From contig JAEVEX010000075.1 in NCBI GenBank assembly GCA_016842085.1, positions 48,395-112,394 on the forward strand: 64,000 nt of DNA, written 5' to 3'. The notes below the pieces were generated by a model, which searched no databases, was not told the origin of the DNA, and saw only the letters and a program-made list of their open reading frames with translations. Of the stretch, positions 17,960 to 27,097 are shown one piece after another. This stretch comes from Candidatus Thermoflexus tengchongensis. GTDB taxonomy: Bacteria; Chloroflexota; Anaerolineae; Thermoflexales; Thermoflexaceae. Made by a program: the position numbers and the translations under genes. Within the stretch, counting starts at the first letter, position 1. Each line of letters opens with the position of its first letter.

Positions 17960-19174
17960 TTAATGCTCCTCTCGAAGGAACCCGGCCTGCACCACAAAAC
18001 GGCGAACCCGCTCCCGGAACCCCGGCTCAAAGAGCATGGGGTCCGCGGTGGTCAGGATCGCCTGTTCCACATCCTCCAGAGCCCGGAGCAGATAGCGCCG
18101 GCGCTCCTCATCCAGCTCCGCCATCACCTCGTCCAGCAACAGAACAGGGCTTTCCTGAAAGACAGAGGCCAGCCAGCGGGCCGCCGCCAGCTTGAACGCC
18201 AGAATCGCCGTCCGCTGTTGCCCGCGGGAACCGTAAAGGCCCAGATCCACGCCGTCCACAATGAAGCGCAGATCATCCCGATGGGGGCCGATCCGGGTGG
18301 TCCCCCGCCGGATATCCAGCGCGCGCTCGCGAAGCAGAGCGCGCCGGAAAACCTCCTGTAACTCATCCACCCGGAGCATCTCCCCCCATGTCATCACCCC
18401 CAGCGCCATCTGTCCCCCCGCCTGAAAGGGATCCAGGCCCGGCACATAGCGCAGCAGCAAAGGTTCCCCTCCGCTGAGGGCTTTATGGATGTCCTCCGCG
18501 TAGCGAGCGATCGCCTGCAGGGCGCGGACCCGCTGATCCATCAGCGGGGCCCCGTAGCGGGCCACCGCCTCATCCCACAGATCCAGCTGCGCCGGGTCGC
18601 CGCCCTCCTCCTGGAGCTGGCGGAGCAGGGCGTTGCGCTGGGAGAGGGCCCGCTGATAAGCCGCCAGCGTCCGGGCGAAGGCCGACGAGGTCTGGGCGAT
18701 CAGGAGATCCAGCAACCGCCGCCGCTCCGCCGGAGGCCCCCCTACCACCTCCACATCCTGCGGGGTGAACAGGACAACCGCGGCCTGTCCGAAGAGATCC
18801 AGCACCCGATGGGGGATCCCGTTGATCCGCACCTGCTTGCGAATCGATACCGTTTCCGGGGCGAGGGTGGAGCGGGAAGGTATGCCGCCCTCCGCCACCA
18901 GCGTGAGCTCCAGACGAACCGGGCCGTCCTTCCGCACAAATTCGGCGATCACCCGGGCGAACGGCATGGGGTCCTGCCAGGCCGTCCAGTGGATCAGCTC
19001 CCGATCGCTGTGGGTGCGGAACGAGTGGCCCATGGCGGCACAGGCGATGGCCTCCAGGAGGTTGGTTTTCCCCTGGGCGTTCCCCCCGTAAATCATGATC
19101 ACCCGCGGCTCCAATCGCCACTCCAGCCGCGCGTAGTTTCGAAACTGGGTCAGGCTGAGCGCTCGAAGCCACAT
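17960..19174 (-). CDS. recF: DNA replication and repair protein RecF
   Basis: A 404-residue SMC-like ATPase. Diagnostic are the N-terminal LSLTQFRNYARLE, Walker A GGNAQGKT followed by NLLEAI, GSRGQQRT in the signature area and Walker B LLLDEVMAELDEERR near the end. RecF loads RecA at gapped DNA with RecO and RecR. The ATG at 19174 gives the standard MWLRALSL start; an in-frame ATG at 19210 is less typical. No dnaA, dnaN or gyrB lies nearby, so recF has left its usual neighbourhood. It heads an operon with the glycosidase/amidase chimera (24-base gap). Confidence 0.95.
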   Translation of the reverse strand: MWLRALSLTQFRNYARLEWRLEPRVIMIYGGNAQGKTNLLEAIACAAMGHSFRTHSDRELIHWTAWQDPMPFARVIAEFVRKDGPVRLELTLVAEGGIPSRSTLAPETVSIRKQVRINGIPHRVLDLFGQAAVVLFTPQDVEVVGGPPAERRRLLDLLIAQTSSAFARTLAAYQRALSQRNALLRQLQEEGGDPAQLDLWDEAVARYGAPLMDQRVRALQAIARYAEDIHKALSGGEPLLLRYVPGLDPFQAGGQMALGVMTWGEMLRVDELQEVFRRALLRERALDIRRGTTRIGPHRDDLRFIVDGVDLGLYGSRGQQRTAILAFKLAAARWLASVFQESPVLLLDEVMAELDEERRRYLLRALEDVEQAILTTADPMLFEPGFRERVRRFVVQAGFLREEH

Positions 19175-19710
19175 CCCCGAATGCCATGCGCAAGGTTCCA
19201 GACGCCCCACACCGCTTATGCCGCCCCTCTCATCCAGGAAGGCGGGATGGCTCCCCTCCCCTTTCCCCCCATTGGGCTGTAAGAGCCGCTTCAGCGGCGA
19301 CCGGTCGGGGCTGAAGTCTCCTACCGGATGATCCTGCCAGGCGGTTGATCGTAACCGGTAGGAGCCGCTTCAGCGGCGACATTCAAGTCGGGGCTGAAGC
19401 CCCCTACCGTTGGTCTGTGGTCGGGGCGAAAGCCCCTCCTACCCGTTGCTGTAGGAGCCGCCTCAGCGGCGACAGCCGAATCGGACTCAGACTATAATCA
19501 TAGCAGATCATCGGCGCTTATAAGAGCGAGGCTTGCTGGAAGTTACAGCGCGCGCTTGCGGTAAAGATCATGCTTTGTCCCGCCATGAAGCAGGATACGG
19601 GCCCCGAATCCTGGAAAGGGGGGATGACCTCTCTCCAGAATCCCGGTCGATGGAAAAAGCGCCCCGCAGCGTTCATAGCGCGGGTCGAGCGAACAGGGAG
19701 GAGGTGAAAC
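19175..19710. other. Divergent intergenic region holding REP/BIME-like repeats
   Basis: No gene is supported in these 536 bases. They hold the repeat cluster listed at 19279-19473. A TATAAT box at 19493-19498 could serve the sugar permease operon, though its -35 match (GCGACA, 18 bases upstream) is poor. An AT-richer stretch follows it. Confidence 0.55.
19279..19473. repeat. REP/BIME-like palindromic repeat cluster
   Basis: Unit A (starting GTAGGAGCCGCTTCAGCGGC and ending GAC) occurs at 19279-19301, 19358-19380 and 19451-19473. Unit B (GTCGGGGCTGAAGCCCC plus CTACC) occurs at about 19304-19325, 19387-19409 and 19420-19444. Each unit has its own dyad (GCCGCT/AGCGGC; GGGGCT/AGCCCC), and A and B are roughly inverted to each other (GTAGGAG against CTCCTAC). 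This is the layout of REP doublets mobilised by RAYT transposases. Units differ by a few bases, so the cluster is not fresh. Confidence 0.75.
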
Positions 19711-20733
19711 ATGGAGGAGCGCCCTCTGGATCCTGCCCCCACCATCGGTGCGCCCGGGGTTGCGGAACGGGCGGTTCCGGTCCCCCGATGGCTGCAGGCC
19801 ATGCGGGAAATTCGGCATCGCCTGGAGAGCGGGCTGCCGGTTCTCCTCATCACCCCCTCGGTGATCGCGGTGCTGATCTTCGTCTACGGGTTCATCGGAT
19901 GGACGGTCTACATCTCGATGACCCGATGGAACGATGTGCTGCCGGATTACACATTCGTTGGCCTGCGGAACTATATCGGGCTGTTTCAAACGCCGCGGTT
20001 TCAGGCGGACATCCGCAACGTGGTGGTCTTCACGACCCTCTTCCTGTTGGGGGCGATTGTGGTGGGCTTCTTTGCCGCCCTTTTGCTGGATCAACGGGTG
20101 AAGGGGGAGACGTTCTTTCGCAGCGTGTTCCTTTTCCCCATGGCCATCTCCTTCATTGTGACCGGTATCGCCTGGCAATGGCTGTTCAACCCTCAAACGG
20201 GGATCAATCTTCTTCTGAAATATGCAGGCTACACCGGACCGCTGCCACGCTGGTTCACGGATCCTACCATCATGTTCGGCGTGAAAGCGGGGGCGATTCA
20301 GGTGGGGATCCCGGTGGCCTTGATCCCCGTGGTGATCGCGGCCACATGGCAGCTTTCGGGGTTCACCATGGCCATGTATCTGGCCGGCCTGCGGGGGATC
20401 CCGGAGGAGCTACGGGAGGCCGCCCGGGTGGATGGAGCCAGCGAGTGGCAGATCTACCGCCATGTGGTCCTGCCGCTGCTGCGCCCCGTTACCCTGAGCG
20501 CCCTGATCGTGCTGGGACATATTTCCCTTAAGATCTTTGATCTTACCGTCGCTATGACCGGCAGCGGCCCGGGGTTTGCCACCGATATGCCCGCCTACTT
20601 TATGTTCGAAACCACGTTCCGGGGGAACCATTTCGCCCAGGGAGCCGCCATCGCCACCCTGATGCTGCTCCTGGTCGCCGCCCTGATCATCCCCTACCTC
20701 CGCTACAGCCTGAGCCGGGAGACCGAGCTATGA
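19711..20733 (+). CDS. Carbohydrate ABC transporter permease (MalF-like)
   Basis: A 340-residue permease with a cytoplasmic N-terminus of about 40 residues and six core membrane segments. The EAA loop EELREAARVDGASEWQIYRHVVLPLL marks the ATPase docking site of binding-protein-dependent sugar importers. A strong AGGAGGTG site lies before the ATG at 19711. The stop overlaps the next permease start. It resembles permeases of glucose/mannose-type systems, as I remember them, but the substrate is not provable here. No binding protein or ATPase gene is adjacent. Confidence 0.9.
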   Translation: MEERPLDPAPTIGAPGVAERAVPVPRWLQAMREIRHRLESGLPVLLITPSVIAVLIFVYGFIGWTVYISMTRWNDVLPDYTFVGLRNYIGLFQTPRFQADIRNVVVFTTLFLLGAIVVGFFAALLLDQRVKGETFFRSVFLFPMAISFIVTGIAWQWLFNPQTGINLLLKYAGYTGPLPRWFTDPTIMFGVKAGAIQVGIPVALIPVVIAATWQLSGFTMAMYLAGLRGIPEELREAARVDGASEWQIYRHVVLPLLRPVTLSALIVLGHISLKIFDLTVAMTGSGPGFATDMPAYFMFETTFRGNHFAQGAAIATLMLLLVAALIIPYLRYSLSRETEL

Positions 20734-21545
20734 AGGTCGGGCGTGCCTGGATCTATATGGCCCTGCTTGTCCTGACCGTCTTCTATCTATTGCCCGTTTA
20801 CGTGCTGCTCCTCACCGGCCTGAAGAGCTTCGCCGAGGCGGATCTGACCCGGATGTGGAACTGGCCGACCCAGCCCTCGCTGGCTGCCTTCGCCAAAGCG
20901 TGGGAGAAGCTCTCGCCGAACTTCATGAACAGCGTCTATCTGGTGATCCCGGCCACCCTGATCTCCTCCTTCATCGGCTCCATCAACGGCTACATCCTGG
21001 CCCGGTGGCGCTTCCGGGGGTCGGAGATCCTGTTTCCGGCCATCCTCTTCGGGATGTTCATCCCCTACCAGAGCATCCTGATCCCGCTGGTTCGCTTCCT
21101 TCAGTTCGTCGGCCTCTACGGCTCCATCCCGGGGCTCATCCTGGTCCACGTGGTTTACGGCATCCCCATCACCTCCCTCATCTTCCGCAATTACTACGCC
21201 TCGATCCCCGGGGAGCTGGTGGAGGCAGCCAAGATCGATGGGGCTTCCCTCCTCGGGATTTATCGCTGGGTGATGCTTCCCCTTTCCCAACCCGGCTTTG
21301 CCGTGGTGGCCATCTGGCAGTTCACTCAGATCTGGAACGATTTCCTTTTTGCGGTCACGGTGACCAACAAACCAGCTCAGCAACCGATCACGGTGGCGCT
21401 GCAGAACCTGGCCGGGAGCCAGATCGTCGAGTGGAACGTCCAGATGGCCGGCGCGTTGCTGGCCGCTCTGCCCACGTTGCTGGTTTACATCTTCCTGGGC
21501 CGCTTCTTCCTGCGAGGGTTGCTGGCAGGGGCCCTGAAGGGATAG
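20730..21545 (+). CDS. Carbohydrate ABC transporter permease (MalG-like)
   Basis: A 271-residue permease with six membrane segments and the EAA loop GELVEAAKIDGASLLGIYRWVMLPLS. The periplasmic motif MFIPYQSILIPLVRFLQ is typical of MalG/GtsC relatives. The start overlaps the MalF-like stop by ATGA, so the two are made together and should form the transmembrane heterodimer. The operon ends with a terminator about 46 bases after the stop. Binding protein and ATPase must come from elsewhere. Confidence 0.9.
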   Translation: MKVGRAWIYMALLVLTVFYLLPVYVLLLTGLKSFAEADLTRMWNWPTQPSLAAFAKAWEKLSPNFMNSVYLVIPATLISSFIGSINGYILARWRFRGSEILFPAILFGMFIPYQSILIPLVRFLQFVGLYGSIPGLILVHVVYGIPITSLIFRNYYASIPGELVEAAKIDGASLLGIYRWVMLPLSQPGFAVVAIWQFTQIWNDFLFAVTVTNKPAQQPITVALQNLAGSQIVEWNVQMAGALLAALPTLLVYIFLGRFFLRGLLAGALKG

Positions 21546-21590
21546 ACCGGCATGCGGACCCTTCGCATGGGGCGCCGGACGAGCCTTCGT

Positions 21591-21632
21591 CAGGTGGCGG
21601 GGTGGCTTCGCTGCTCCGCCACCTGAATTTTT
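21591..21632 (+). terminator. Rho-independent terminator of the sugar permease operon
   Basis: Arms CAGGTGGCGG (21591-21600) and CCGCCACCTG (21616-21625) enclose a 15-base loop, followed by AATTTTTCC. It is well placed to end transcription of the two permease genes. Confidence 0.75.
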
Positions 21633-21744
21633 CCTCTTAAACAGTCCATCATAGCATGCAGGATCCGAGCGGAGCAGATCGGGTGGTCTTCTGGGCCACA
21701 GGGAGGGGGAAGCCGTGGATTTGCGCCCGTGGGAAACCTGAGGA

Positions 21745-21775
21745 TATATAAAAACCCCGGCAGGGGGCCGGGGTT
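21745..21775 (-). terminator. Rho-independent terminator of the tRNA-Leu gene
   Basis: On the minus strand an 8-base stem (AACCCCGG, 21753-21760 with 21768-21775) and 7-base loop are followed by TTTATATAT. It begins one base after the tRNA CCA end. Confidence 0.8.
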
Positions 21776-21776
21776 C

Positions 21777-21864
21777 TGGTGCCCGGGGCGGGATTTGAAC
21801 CCGCACGGCCTGAAGGGCCAGCGCCCCCTCAAGACGCCGCGTCTGCCTGTTCCGCCACCCGGGC
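21777..21864 (-). tRNA. tRNA-Leu, anticodon GAG, CCA encoded
   Basis: A class II tRNA with acceptor stem GCCCGGG/CCCGGGC, a D-arm GGCGGAACAGGCAGACGC, an anticodon stem GCGTC/GGCGC (one G-U pair) and loop TTGAGGG with anticodon GAG. A long variable arm (GGCC...GGCC) and T-arm GCGGGTTCAAATCCCGC follow. Discriminator A73 (typical of Leu) and an encoded CCA end the gene. It reads CUC/CUU leucine codons. Transcription ends at the hairpin directly downstream. Confidence 0.95.
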
Positions 21865-22034
21865 AAGGCCATAGCAATTATACCAGCGGTCTATCGCGCC
21901 GACAAGATCCATCGCCTCACCCGCGGTTTCAATGTCCGTAAGACGTCCGCGGTTCGGCGCTCCCCCGGGGGACGGGATGCGCCTCTATCCCTGAGGGATG
22001 AACCGTTTGCTGAGCCCGCCTGAGGAGGCTTACC

Positions 22035-23273
22035 GTGAATAGCCTGTTCCGACGCGCAGGAAATCTTCTTCTGTTTGCAATCCTGGCCACCGGATTGCTG
22101 GGTTCCGCCTTTCTAACCGGGTTCGCGGTCGCATGGGGGATGCATGCGGGGCCTTCCCGGGCCCCGTCCGCTGCGCCGGCGGTGACCACGCCGGCCCCGC
22201 CGCCCCAGGATCTCCAGCAGGCCTTTGGGATTTTCTGGGAAGCGTGGAAACTGGTCCAGGAGGAGTATTACGGCGAGATCCCTACCCCGCAAACCGTGGC
22301 CTATGGCGCCATCCGGGGGGCACTCCAGACCCTCGGCGATCCCTACACCTCGTTTATCGAGCCGAAGATCGCCCGGATTCTTCAGGAGGACGCCTCCGGG
22401 CAGTTCGAGGGGATCGGTGCCCTGGTGCGGATGAACCGGGACAACAAGCTGGAAATCGTGCGCACATTCGAGGGCTCTCCGGCGCAGAAAGCCGGCCTGC
22501 GGGCCGGGGATCTGGTGATTAAGGTCAACGGTCAATCCATCGTCGGCTACAGCATCTACGAAGCCATTGCCCTGATCCGGGGGCCTGCCGGGACTTCGGT
22601 CACCCTCACCATTGAGCGCCCCGGCCAGCGCGATCCCTTCGAGGTGACCGTCACCCGGGCCCGCATCACCATCCCCGTTGTGGAAGCCCGCATGCTTCCC
22701 GAAAACATCGCGTATATCCAGCTGTTCGACTTCAGCGCCCAGGCCACCCGCCAGCTTCAAGAACAGCTGAAGACACTGCTCGCCCAGAACCCGCGAGGCC
22801 TCATCCTGGATCTCCGGGATAACCCCGGCGGGTTCCTGGACCAGGCCATCCAGGTGGCGGATCTCTTCCTGGATGAGGGGGTCGTGGCCTACGAGCGCAC
22901 CAAAGACGGCGAGGAGCGGATCTTCCGTTCGAAGAGCGGGGACATCGCGGAGAAGATCCCCATGGTGGTGCTGGTGAACGCCGGCAGCGCCAGCGCCTCG
23001 GAGATCGTGGCCGGCGCTCTGCAGGATCGCGGGCGGGCCAAACTGGTCGGCGAACGGACCTTTGGGAAAGGGTCCGTGCAGCTCGCCCACACCCTTTCCG
23101 ACGGCTCCGAGCTGCGGGTCACCATCGCCCGCTGGTTCACGCCCAATAACCGGGCGATCCACGGGGAAGGATTGAATCCGGATATCGAGGTGAAGGTGGA
23201 ACCTGGAGCGGAAACGGGAGGAACGGATCCTCAGCTGCAGCGTGCGGTGGAGGCCCTGCTGCAGGGGCAGTGA
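22035..23273 (+). CDS. C-terminal processing peptidase, S41 family (CtpA-like)
   Basis: A 412-residue protein starting at GTG 22035, behind a TGAGGAGG site. An N-terminal membrane anchor (about 11-36) and Pro/Ala linker are followed by a PDZ domain (about 95-195) and the S41 protease domain. Catalytic residues align with the Prc family: Ser320 in GSASASE, Asp331 and Lys345 in GERTFGKG, with the same spacing as in E. coli Prc. It should degrade or trim exported proteins at the outer face of the membrane. The next gene begins 5 bases after the stop, so they share a transcript. Confidence 0.95.
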   Translation: MNSLFRRAGNLLLFAILATGLLGSAFLTGFAVAWGMHAGPSRAPSAAPAVTTPAPPPQDLQQAFGIFWEAWKLVQEEYYGEIPTPQTVAYGAIRGALQTLGDPYTSFIEPKIARILQEDASGQFEGIGALVRMNRDNKLEIVRTFEGSPAQKAGLRAGDLVIKVNGQSIVGYSIYEAIALIRGPAGTSVTLTIERPGQRDPFEVTVTRARITIPVVEARMLPENIAYIQLFDFSAQATRQLQEQLKTLLAQNPRGLILDLRDNPGGFLDQAIQVADLFLDEGVVAYERTKDGEERIFRSKSGDIAEKIPMVVLVNAGSASASEIVAGALQDRGRAKLVGERTFGKGSVQLAHTLSDGSELRVTIARWFTPNNRAIHGEGLNPDIEVKVEPGAETGGTDPQLQRAVEALLQGQ

Positions 23274-23277
23274 ACGG

Positions 23278-25464
23278 ATGGATCGCCAGCGTCCGTTCCG
23301 GATCATCGATAGCGGGGTCCTTCTGGCCCTGGCCGGGTGGATCGCCTTCCTGTACTGGCCGTTCTGGTCCGGGGATCCCCGGACGCAGGCCGCCTTCCGC
23401 CCAGGGGACTTCACCGAGCACCATTATCCGTTCGCCGCCTATGCCCACCGGCGTCTTCAGGCTGGCCAGCTCCCCCTCTGGGATCCTTACACCCTGGGCG
23501 GCCACCCTTTCGCCGCGGACATCCAGGCCCAGGCGTTTTATCCGGTTCGATGGGGGATCGCCCTCCTGAGCCAGGGGTATCCGCTGAGCGCCCGGGCTTA
23601 CGCAGCGGAGACCATCGCTCACCTGATCCTGACCGCGTGGGGAGCCTACGGGTTCTTCCGTCGGATGACCAGGGAGCGCGCCGCCGCCGCCCTCGGCGCT
23701 TTCGCCTGGGGTTTGTGTGGATACGTGACGGGTTATCCGCTCCAGGATCCCCCTATCGTCGCCAGCCTGACCTGGCTGCCCTGGCTGCTTTACGGGCTAT
23801 CCGGGCTTCTCCAGGGAGCTCCCCATCCCGGCCGATGGCGCGTCCTGGCGATCCTCGCATGGGCGATGGCCTTCCTCGGGGGCCACACGCAGACTGCGCT
23901 CTATGTCTATTTCATCGCCCTTTGTTTCGGCGGTGCACAGCTGCTGGCCCGGCCGGCGCGGCGAAGCTACAGAATCCGGGAGCTGATCGGGGTGATGGTC
24001 CTGGGCACCGGGATCGCGGCCCCTTCCCTCTTCGCCGCCCTGGAGCTCATCCCCTGGACGGAACGCACGACGTGGACGTTCTCCCAGCGGGCGGGAGGGT
24101 TCGAGCTCTGGGAGCTCGCCGGGGCGCTCTGGCCGCAACTCACCCTGTGGTCCCCGCTTTATGTGGGGATCCCCACACTCCTTCTGGCCCTCACCGCCCT
24201 CTTCTCCGGGACGCCCGAAGGACGGCTCTCCCGCATTCTATGGGGAGGGCTGGCCGGCGTGGGTGGGTTATGGGCGCTGGGGGGCGAGGCGGCCCTGTAT
24301 CCGGCCCTCGCCCGCCTGCTGCCCGTCCTGGAGCTTTTCCGCAATCAGGAACGCGCCGCCCTGATCCCCGCATGGTCCCTGATTGCCCTGGCCGTGGAGG
24401 GGTGGCCCCGACAGCCGCCCGAGTCCCTCCGGCGAACGCTGGGATGGATCGTGGGGGCCACCGGGATGCTGCTCCTGGGGGCCCTTTTCCTGATCCAGAT
24501 GCAGGATATCTCGCAGTGGCCCCGCCTGCATCAGCTGTTCTCCGGGGCGGTGTGGCCCTGGGGGATGGCGGCAGGGACCCTGCTCCTTCTGCGCGGCTGG
24601 CCCCGCACGCGCTGGGCCCTCATCGCTCTGCTCGCCCTGGATGTGGGCTCCGTGGCCTGGCGGACCGCAGAGACGGGCCATCGGGCGTGGCAGGATCCGG
24701 AGGCCGTGGCGGCTCCTCCCATCACGCCGGACATGCTCCCGGCAGCCTGGCCTCCTCATCGGATCGACACCCGGGGACATGCCACCGGGAACTGGACCGC
24801 CCAGGCGGGCGTGGAGGATCTCCACGGCTCTGTCACGCTGGCCCTGCGCCACTTCCTGCGCTTCCGTCAGGAAACACCGGGGGAACGGGTGTGGGCGCTG
24901 ATGGGCGTGGGCTGTTACCTGCAGCGGACGGACGAGCCCTCTCTTCCCTTCCCTTCCCGTCTCATCCGCACCCTCACCCTCCGGGGGGGCACGGTTGAGC
25001 TGCGCTGCCTGGAGACCCCTTTCACCCGCTTCCACCTGGTGTATGAAGCGGTGGTCTTCGACGATGAAACCGCGCTGCGCGCCCTGCGAGACGCCGCCTT
25101 CGATCCCCTTCGGGTGGCGATCCTGGATCGGCCATGGCCGCTGCCCGGGATGTCCGCTCCCTCCACACCGCCCCGGATCACATTGCGCGCCTGGGCCCCT
25201 GAGGCGCTGGAGCTGGAGATCTGGACAGAGCGCCCCGGATGGCTGATCATCGGGGATGTCTGGTATCCCGGCTGGCGGGCGTGGGTGGACAGCGAGCCTG
25301 CCCCGGTGCTGCGGGCCTATACGGCCCTGCGGGCCGTTCCGGTCCCCGCCGGAGCCCATACGGTGACGGTTCGCTATGAGCCGCTTTCCATCCGCCTGGG
25401 CCTGGTCCTCTCCGGGCTGGCCCTGGGGCTCTTATGTCTTGATACCTTTCGCCGGGGCCGGTGA
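23278..25464 (+). CDS. YfhO-like multi-spanning membrane protein
   Basis: A 728-residue protein with about ten or more membrane segments. Near the N-terminus it carries the family pattern QLPLWDPYTLGGHPFAADIQ AQ-FYPV. The extracytoplasmic C-terminal part ends with WYPGWRAWVDSEPAPVLRAY and VPAGAHTVTVRYEP, then a last membrane helix, as in YfhO. YfhO relatives are GT-C-like proteins linked to cell-surface glycosylation. The ATG at 23278 lies 5 bases after ctpA. The exact substrate is unknown. Confidence 0.8.
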   Translation: MDRQRPFRIIDSGVLLALAGWIAFLYWPFWSGDPRTQAAFRPGDFTEHHYPFAAYAHRRLQAGQLPLWDPYTLGGHPFAADIQAQAFYPVRWGIALLSQGYPLSARAYAAETIAHLILTAWGAYGFFRRMTRERAAAALGAFAWGLCGYVTGYPLQDPPIVASLTWLPWLLYGLSGLLQGAPHPGRWRVLAILAWAMAFLGGHTQTALYVYFIALCFGGAQLLARPARRSYRIRELIGVMVLGTGIAAPSLFAALELIPWTERTTWTFSQRAGGFELWELAGALWPQLTLWSPLYVGIPTLLLALTALFSGTPEGRLSRILWGGLAGVGGLWALGGEAALYPALARLLPVLELFRNQERAALIPAWSLIALAVEGWPRQPPESLRRTLGWIVGATGMLLLGALFLIQMQDISQWPRLHQLFSGAVWPWGMAAGTLLLLRGWPRTRWALIALLALDVGSVAWRTAETGHRAWQDPEAVAAPPITPDMLPAAWPPHRIDTRGHATGNWTAQAGVEDLHGSVTLALRHFLRFRQETPGERVWALMGVGCYLQRTDEPSLPFPSRLIRTLTLRGGTVELRCLETPFTRFHLVYEAVVFDDETALRALRDAAFDPLRVAILDRPWPLPGMSAPSTPPRITLRAWAPEALELEIWTERPGWLIIGDVWYPGWRAWVDSEPAPVLRAYTALRAVPVPAGAHTVTVRYEPLSIRLGLVLSGLALGLLCLDTFRRGR

Positions 25465-25647
25465 GGAGTGGAAGGAAGGAGCGGAAGCAGGTAGCGAGGC
25501 GGAACCGATCGATGTTGCGGCCTGAGTCTGACATGCAGAGACCATGAGGCCGGTGAAGATGAAGAGCGCTACACCCAGGGCGCCCAGGGGCCATCGGTGG
25601 CCAGTCTCTTGCCGGGAAAGCGTTACAGCTGCCATGTCTCCCCCCAT
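25432..25647 (-). CDS. Possible small lipoprotein (uncertain)
   Basis: A 71-codon frame overlapping the end of the FAD oxidoreductase gene by 25 bases. It has a charged N-terminus, a hydrophobic run (about 19-36) and LMVSAC, which looks like a lipobox, then a Ser/Ala/Pro-rich tail. This is what a tiny lipoprotein would look like. Against it, the 3' end overlaps the opposite-strand YfhO-like gene by 33 bases and no homologue is known to me. Confidence 0.35.
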   Translation of the reverse strand: MGGDMAAVTLSRQETGHRWPLGALGVALFIFTGLMVSACQTQAATSIGSASLPASAPSFHSSPAPAKGIKT

Positions 25648-26996
25648 GCACTCAGGCGCGCCCGGTAATCAGGGCGCTCATAGCGATCAGGAGTGAAAGC
25701 GGAGGCGTAATCCGGAAGCGGCTCCCCCAGGACATGGGCGGCCAGGAGCTCCCCCGCCCCCATCGCCGCCATGATGCCGAAGCCGGAGAGCGCGCCGATC
25801 AGATAGGCTCCCTCCACCGGCATCGGGCCGATCAGCGGCCGGTTCTCCGGCGTCCGGACATAGTATCCCCCGTCCACAACCGGGCGAGGCATGCGGGCCA
25901 GATAGACCTGCAACCCGGGGATCGCCGTCGCCAGGCCTCGCAGCACCACCTCCGGGAACAGCGGATCCTCCGGGAGCGGGAAGACCGGCTCAACCAGCCG
26001 CGCCGCGTAGGGCCAGAGCATCAACACATAGGGGCTCTCCGCGCCCCCCTCCGGTCGCAGATGGGCGCCCCCGGGCAGCTCCCCCAGCAGCTCCGAACGC
26101 CCCATCTCCCTCAGCAGCTCCCGCTCTTCTTCCGACCACGGCAACCGCTGAGGATCCGCCCAGATGACCAGCGGCGCGTCCCGGGGGATCACCCGCTCCA
26201 CATCCGGGAACATGAGTTTCCGGTGCAGCTCGCAAAAGACCGGCAGCTCAACCCCCATCATCCGGGCGACCTCCGCGACAAACGGGCCCGCCGCGTTGAC
26301 CAGACATCCGACGCTCACCGTTTCCTCGCCTCCGGGGCAAGCCAGCCGGACCGCCTGGATGCGGTTCCCTCGCACCACAACAGCCCTGAGCTCCGCGGTG
26401 CGGAACACCACCCCGCGAGCCCGCGCCTGCTCCAAAAGCCCCATGCCCAGGCCATAAGCGCTCAGCCAGCCACACCGGCGAACATGAAAGACAGCCACAG
26501 TTCGCTCGGAGAGATAGGGGAAACGGCAGCGGATCTCCCGGGGGTCCAGGAACACATCCACGCCGTCGGGCAGCCCATCGAAGCCTTCGGGCGGTGATGG
26601 GAGATAGGGGGGATCCGACGGGGAACCTGCATGCCGGCGGACCGGGCCGGTGCCATAACGGGCAGCCTGTTCGGCGGCCTGGAGGAGCTGTTCCGCCCGG
26701 GATGGATCGGCGGTCGCGTAGAGGTAACCCCGACGGTTCATGTGGAAGGCGTTCCCACCGGATCGGGCCAGCTCCTCCAGGAGGTCGATGCTCCGATTCA
26801 TCAGGCGGACCATGGCGTCATCCGGCCCGGGCCACCAGTTGCGATAGGCCTCGGTGGATTTATCGCTGGTGAGACTGAGAGGCGCCCCGCGATCGATCAG
26901 GAGGATCCGAAGGGAGGGCTTGCGGAGGCTCAGATGATAAGCCGCGGAGATCCCGGCGATCCCCGCCCCGCAGATCACCACGTCCGCTGTCGCCAT
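25623..26996 (-). CDS. FAD-dependent oxidoreductase, DAO (D-amino acid/sarcosine oxidase-like) family
   Basis: A 457-residue flavoprotein. The start at 26996 puts the dinucleotide-binding motif VVICGAGIAGISAAYHL at the very N-terminus. The DAO pattern continues with a GCLVNAAGPF segment and a C-terminal GVDGGYYVRTPENRPLIGP...LSGFGIMAAMGAGELLA region, where FAD contacts usually lie. Substrates in this family are glycine, sarcosine, D-amino acids or related amines. Upstream codons in the frame do not extend the family match. It follows the RicT gene after about 100 bases on the same strand. Confidence 0.88.
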   Translation of the reverse strand: MATADVVICGAGIAGISAAYHLSLRKPSLRILLIDRGAPLSLTSDKSTEAYRNWWPGPDDAMVRLMNRSIDLLEELARSGGNAFHMNRRGYLYATADPSRAEQLLQAAEQAARYGTGPVRRHAGSPSDPPYLPSPPEGFDGLPDGVDVFLDPREIRCRFPYLSERTVAVFHVRRCGWLSAYGLGMGLLEQARARGVVFRTAELRAVVVRGNRIQAVRLACPGGEETVSVGCLVNAAGPFVAEVARMMGVELPVFCELHRKLMFPDVERVIPRDAPLVIWADPQRLPWSEEERELLREMGRSELLGELPGGAHLRPEGGAESPYVLMLWPYAARLVEPVFPLPEDPLFPEVVLRGLATAIPGLQVYLARMPRPVVDGGYYVRTPENRPLIGPMPVEGAYLIGALSGFGIMAAMGAGELLAAHVLGEPLPDYASAFTPDRYERPDYRARLSAWGETWQL

Positions 26997-27097
26997 CGCG
27001 GATTCCCTGACCTCGCAGAAGAGGTTTCGGGCTGGGCGGCACGACCTCGGCCCCACGCCCAGCCCCCCAAAAGCGGAAGCGCAACCCCCAACGCTCA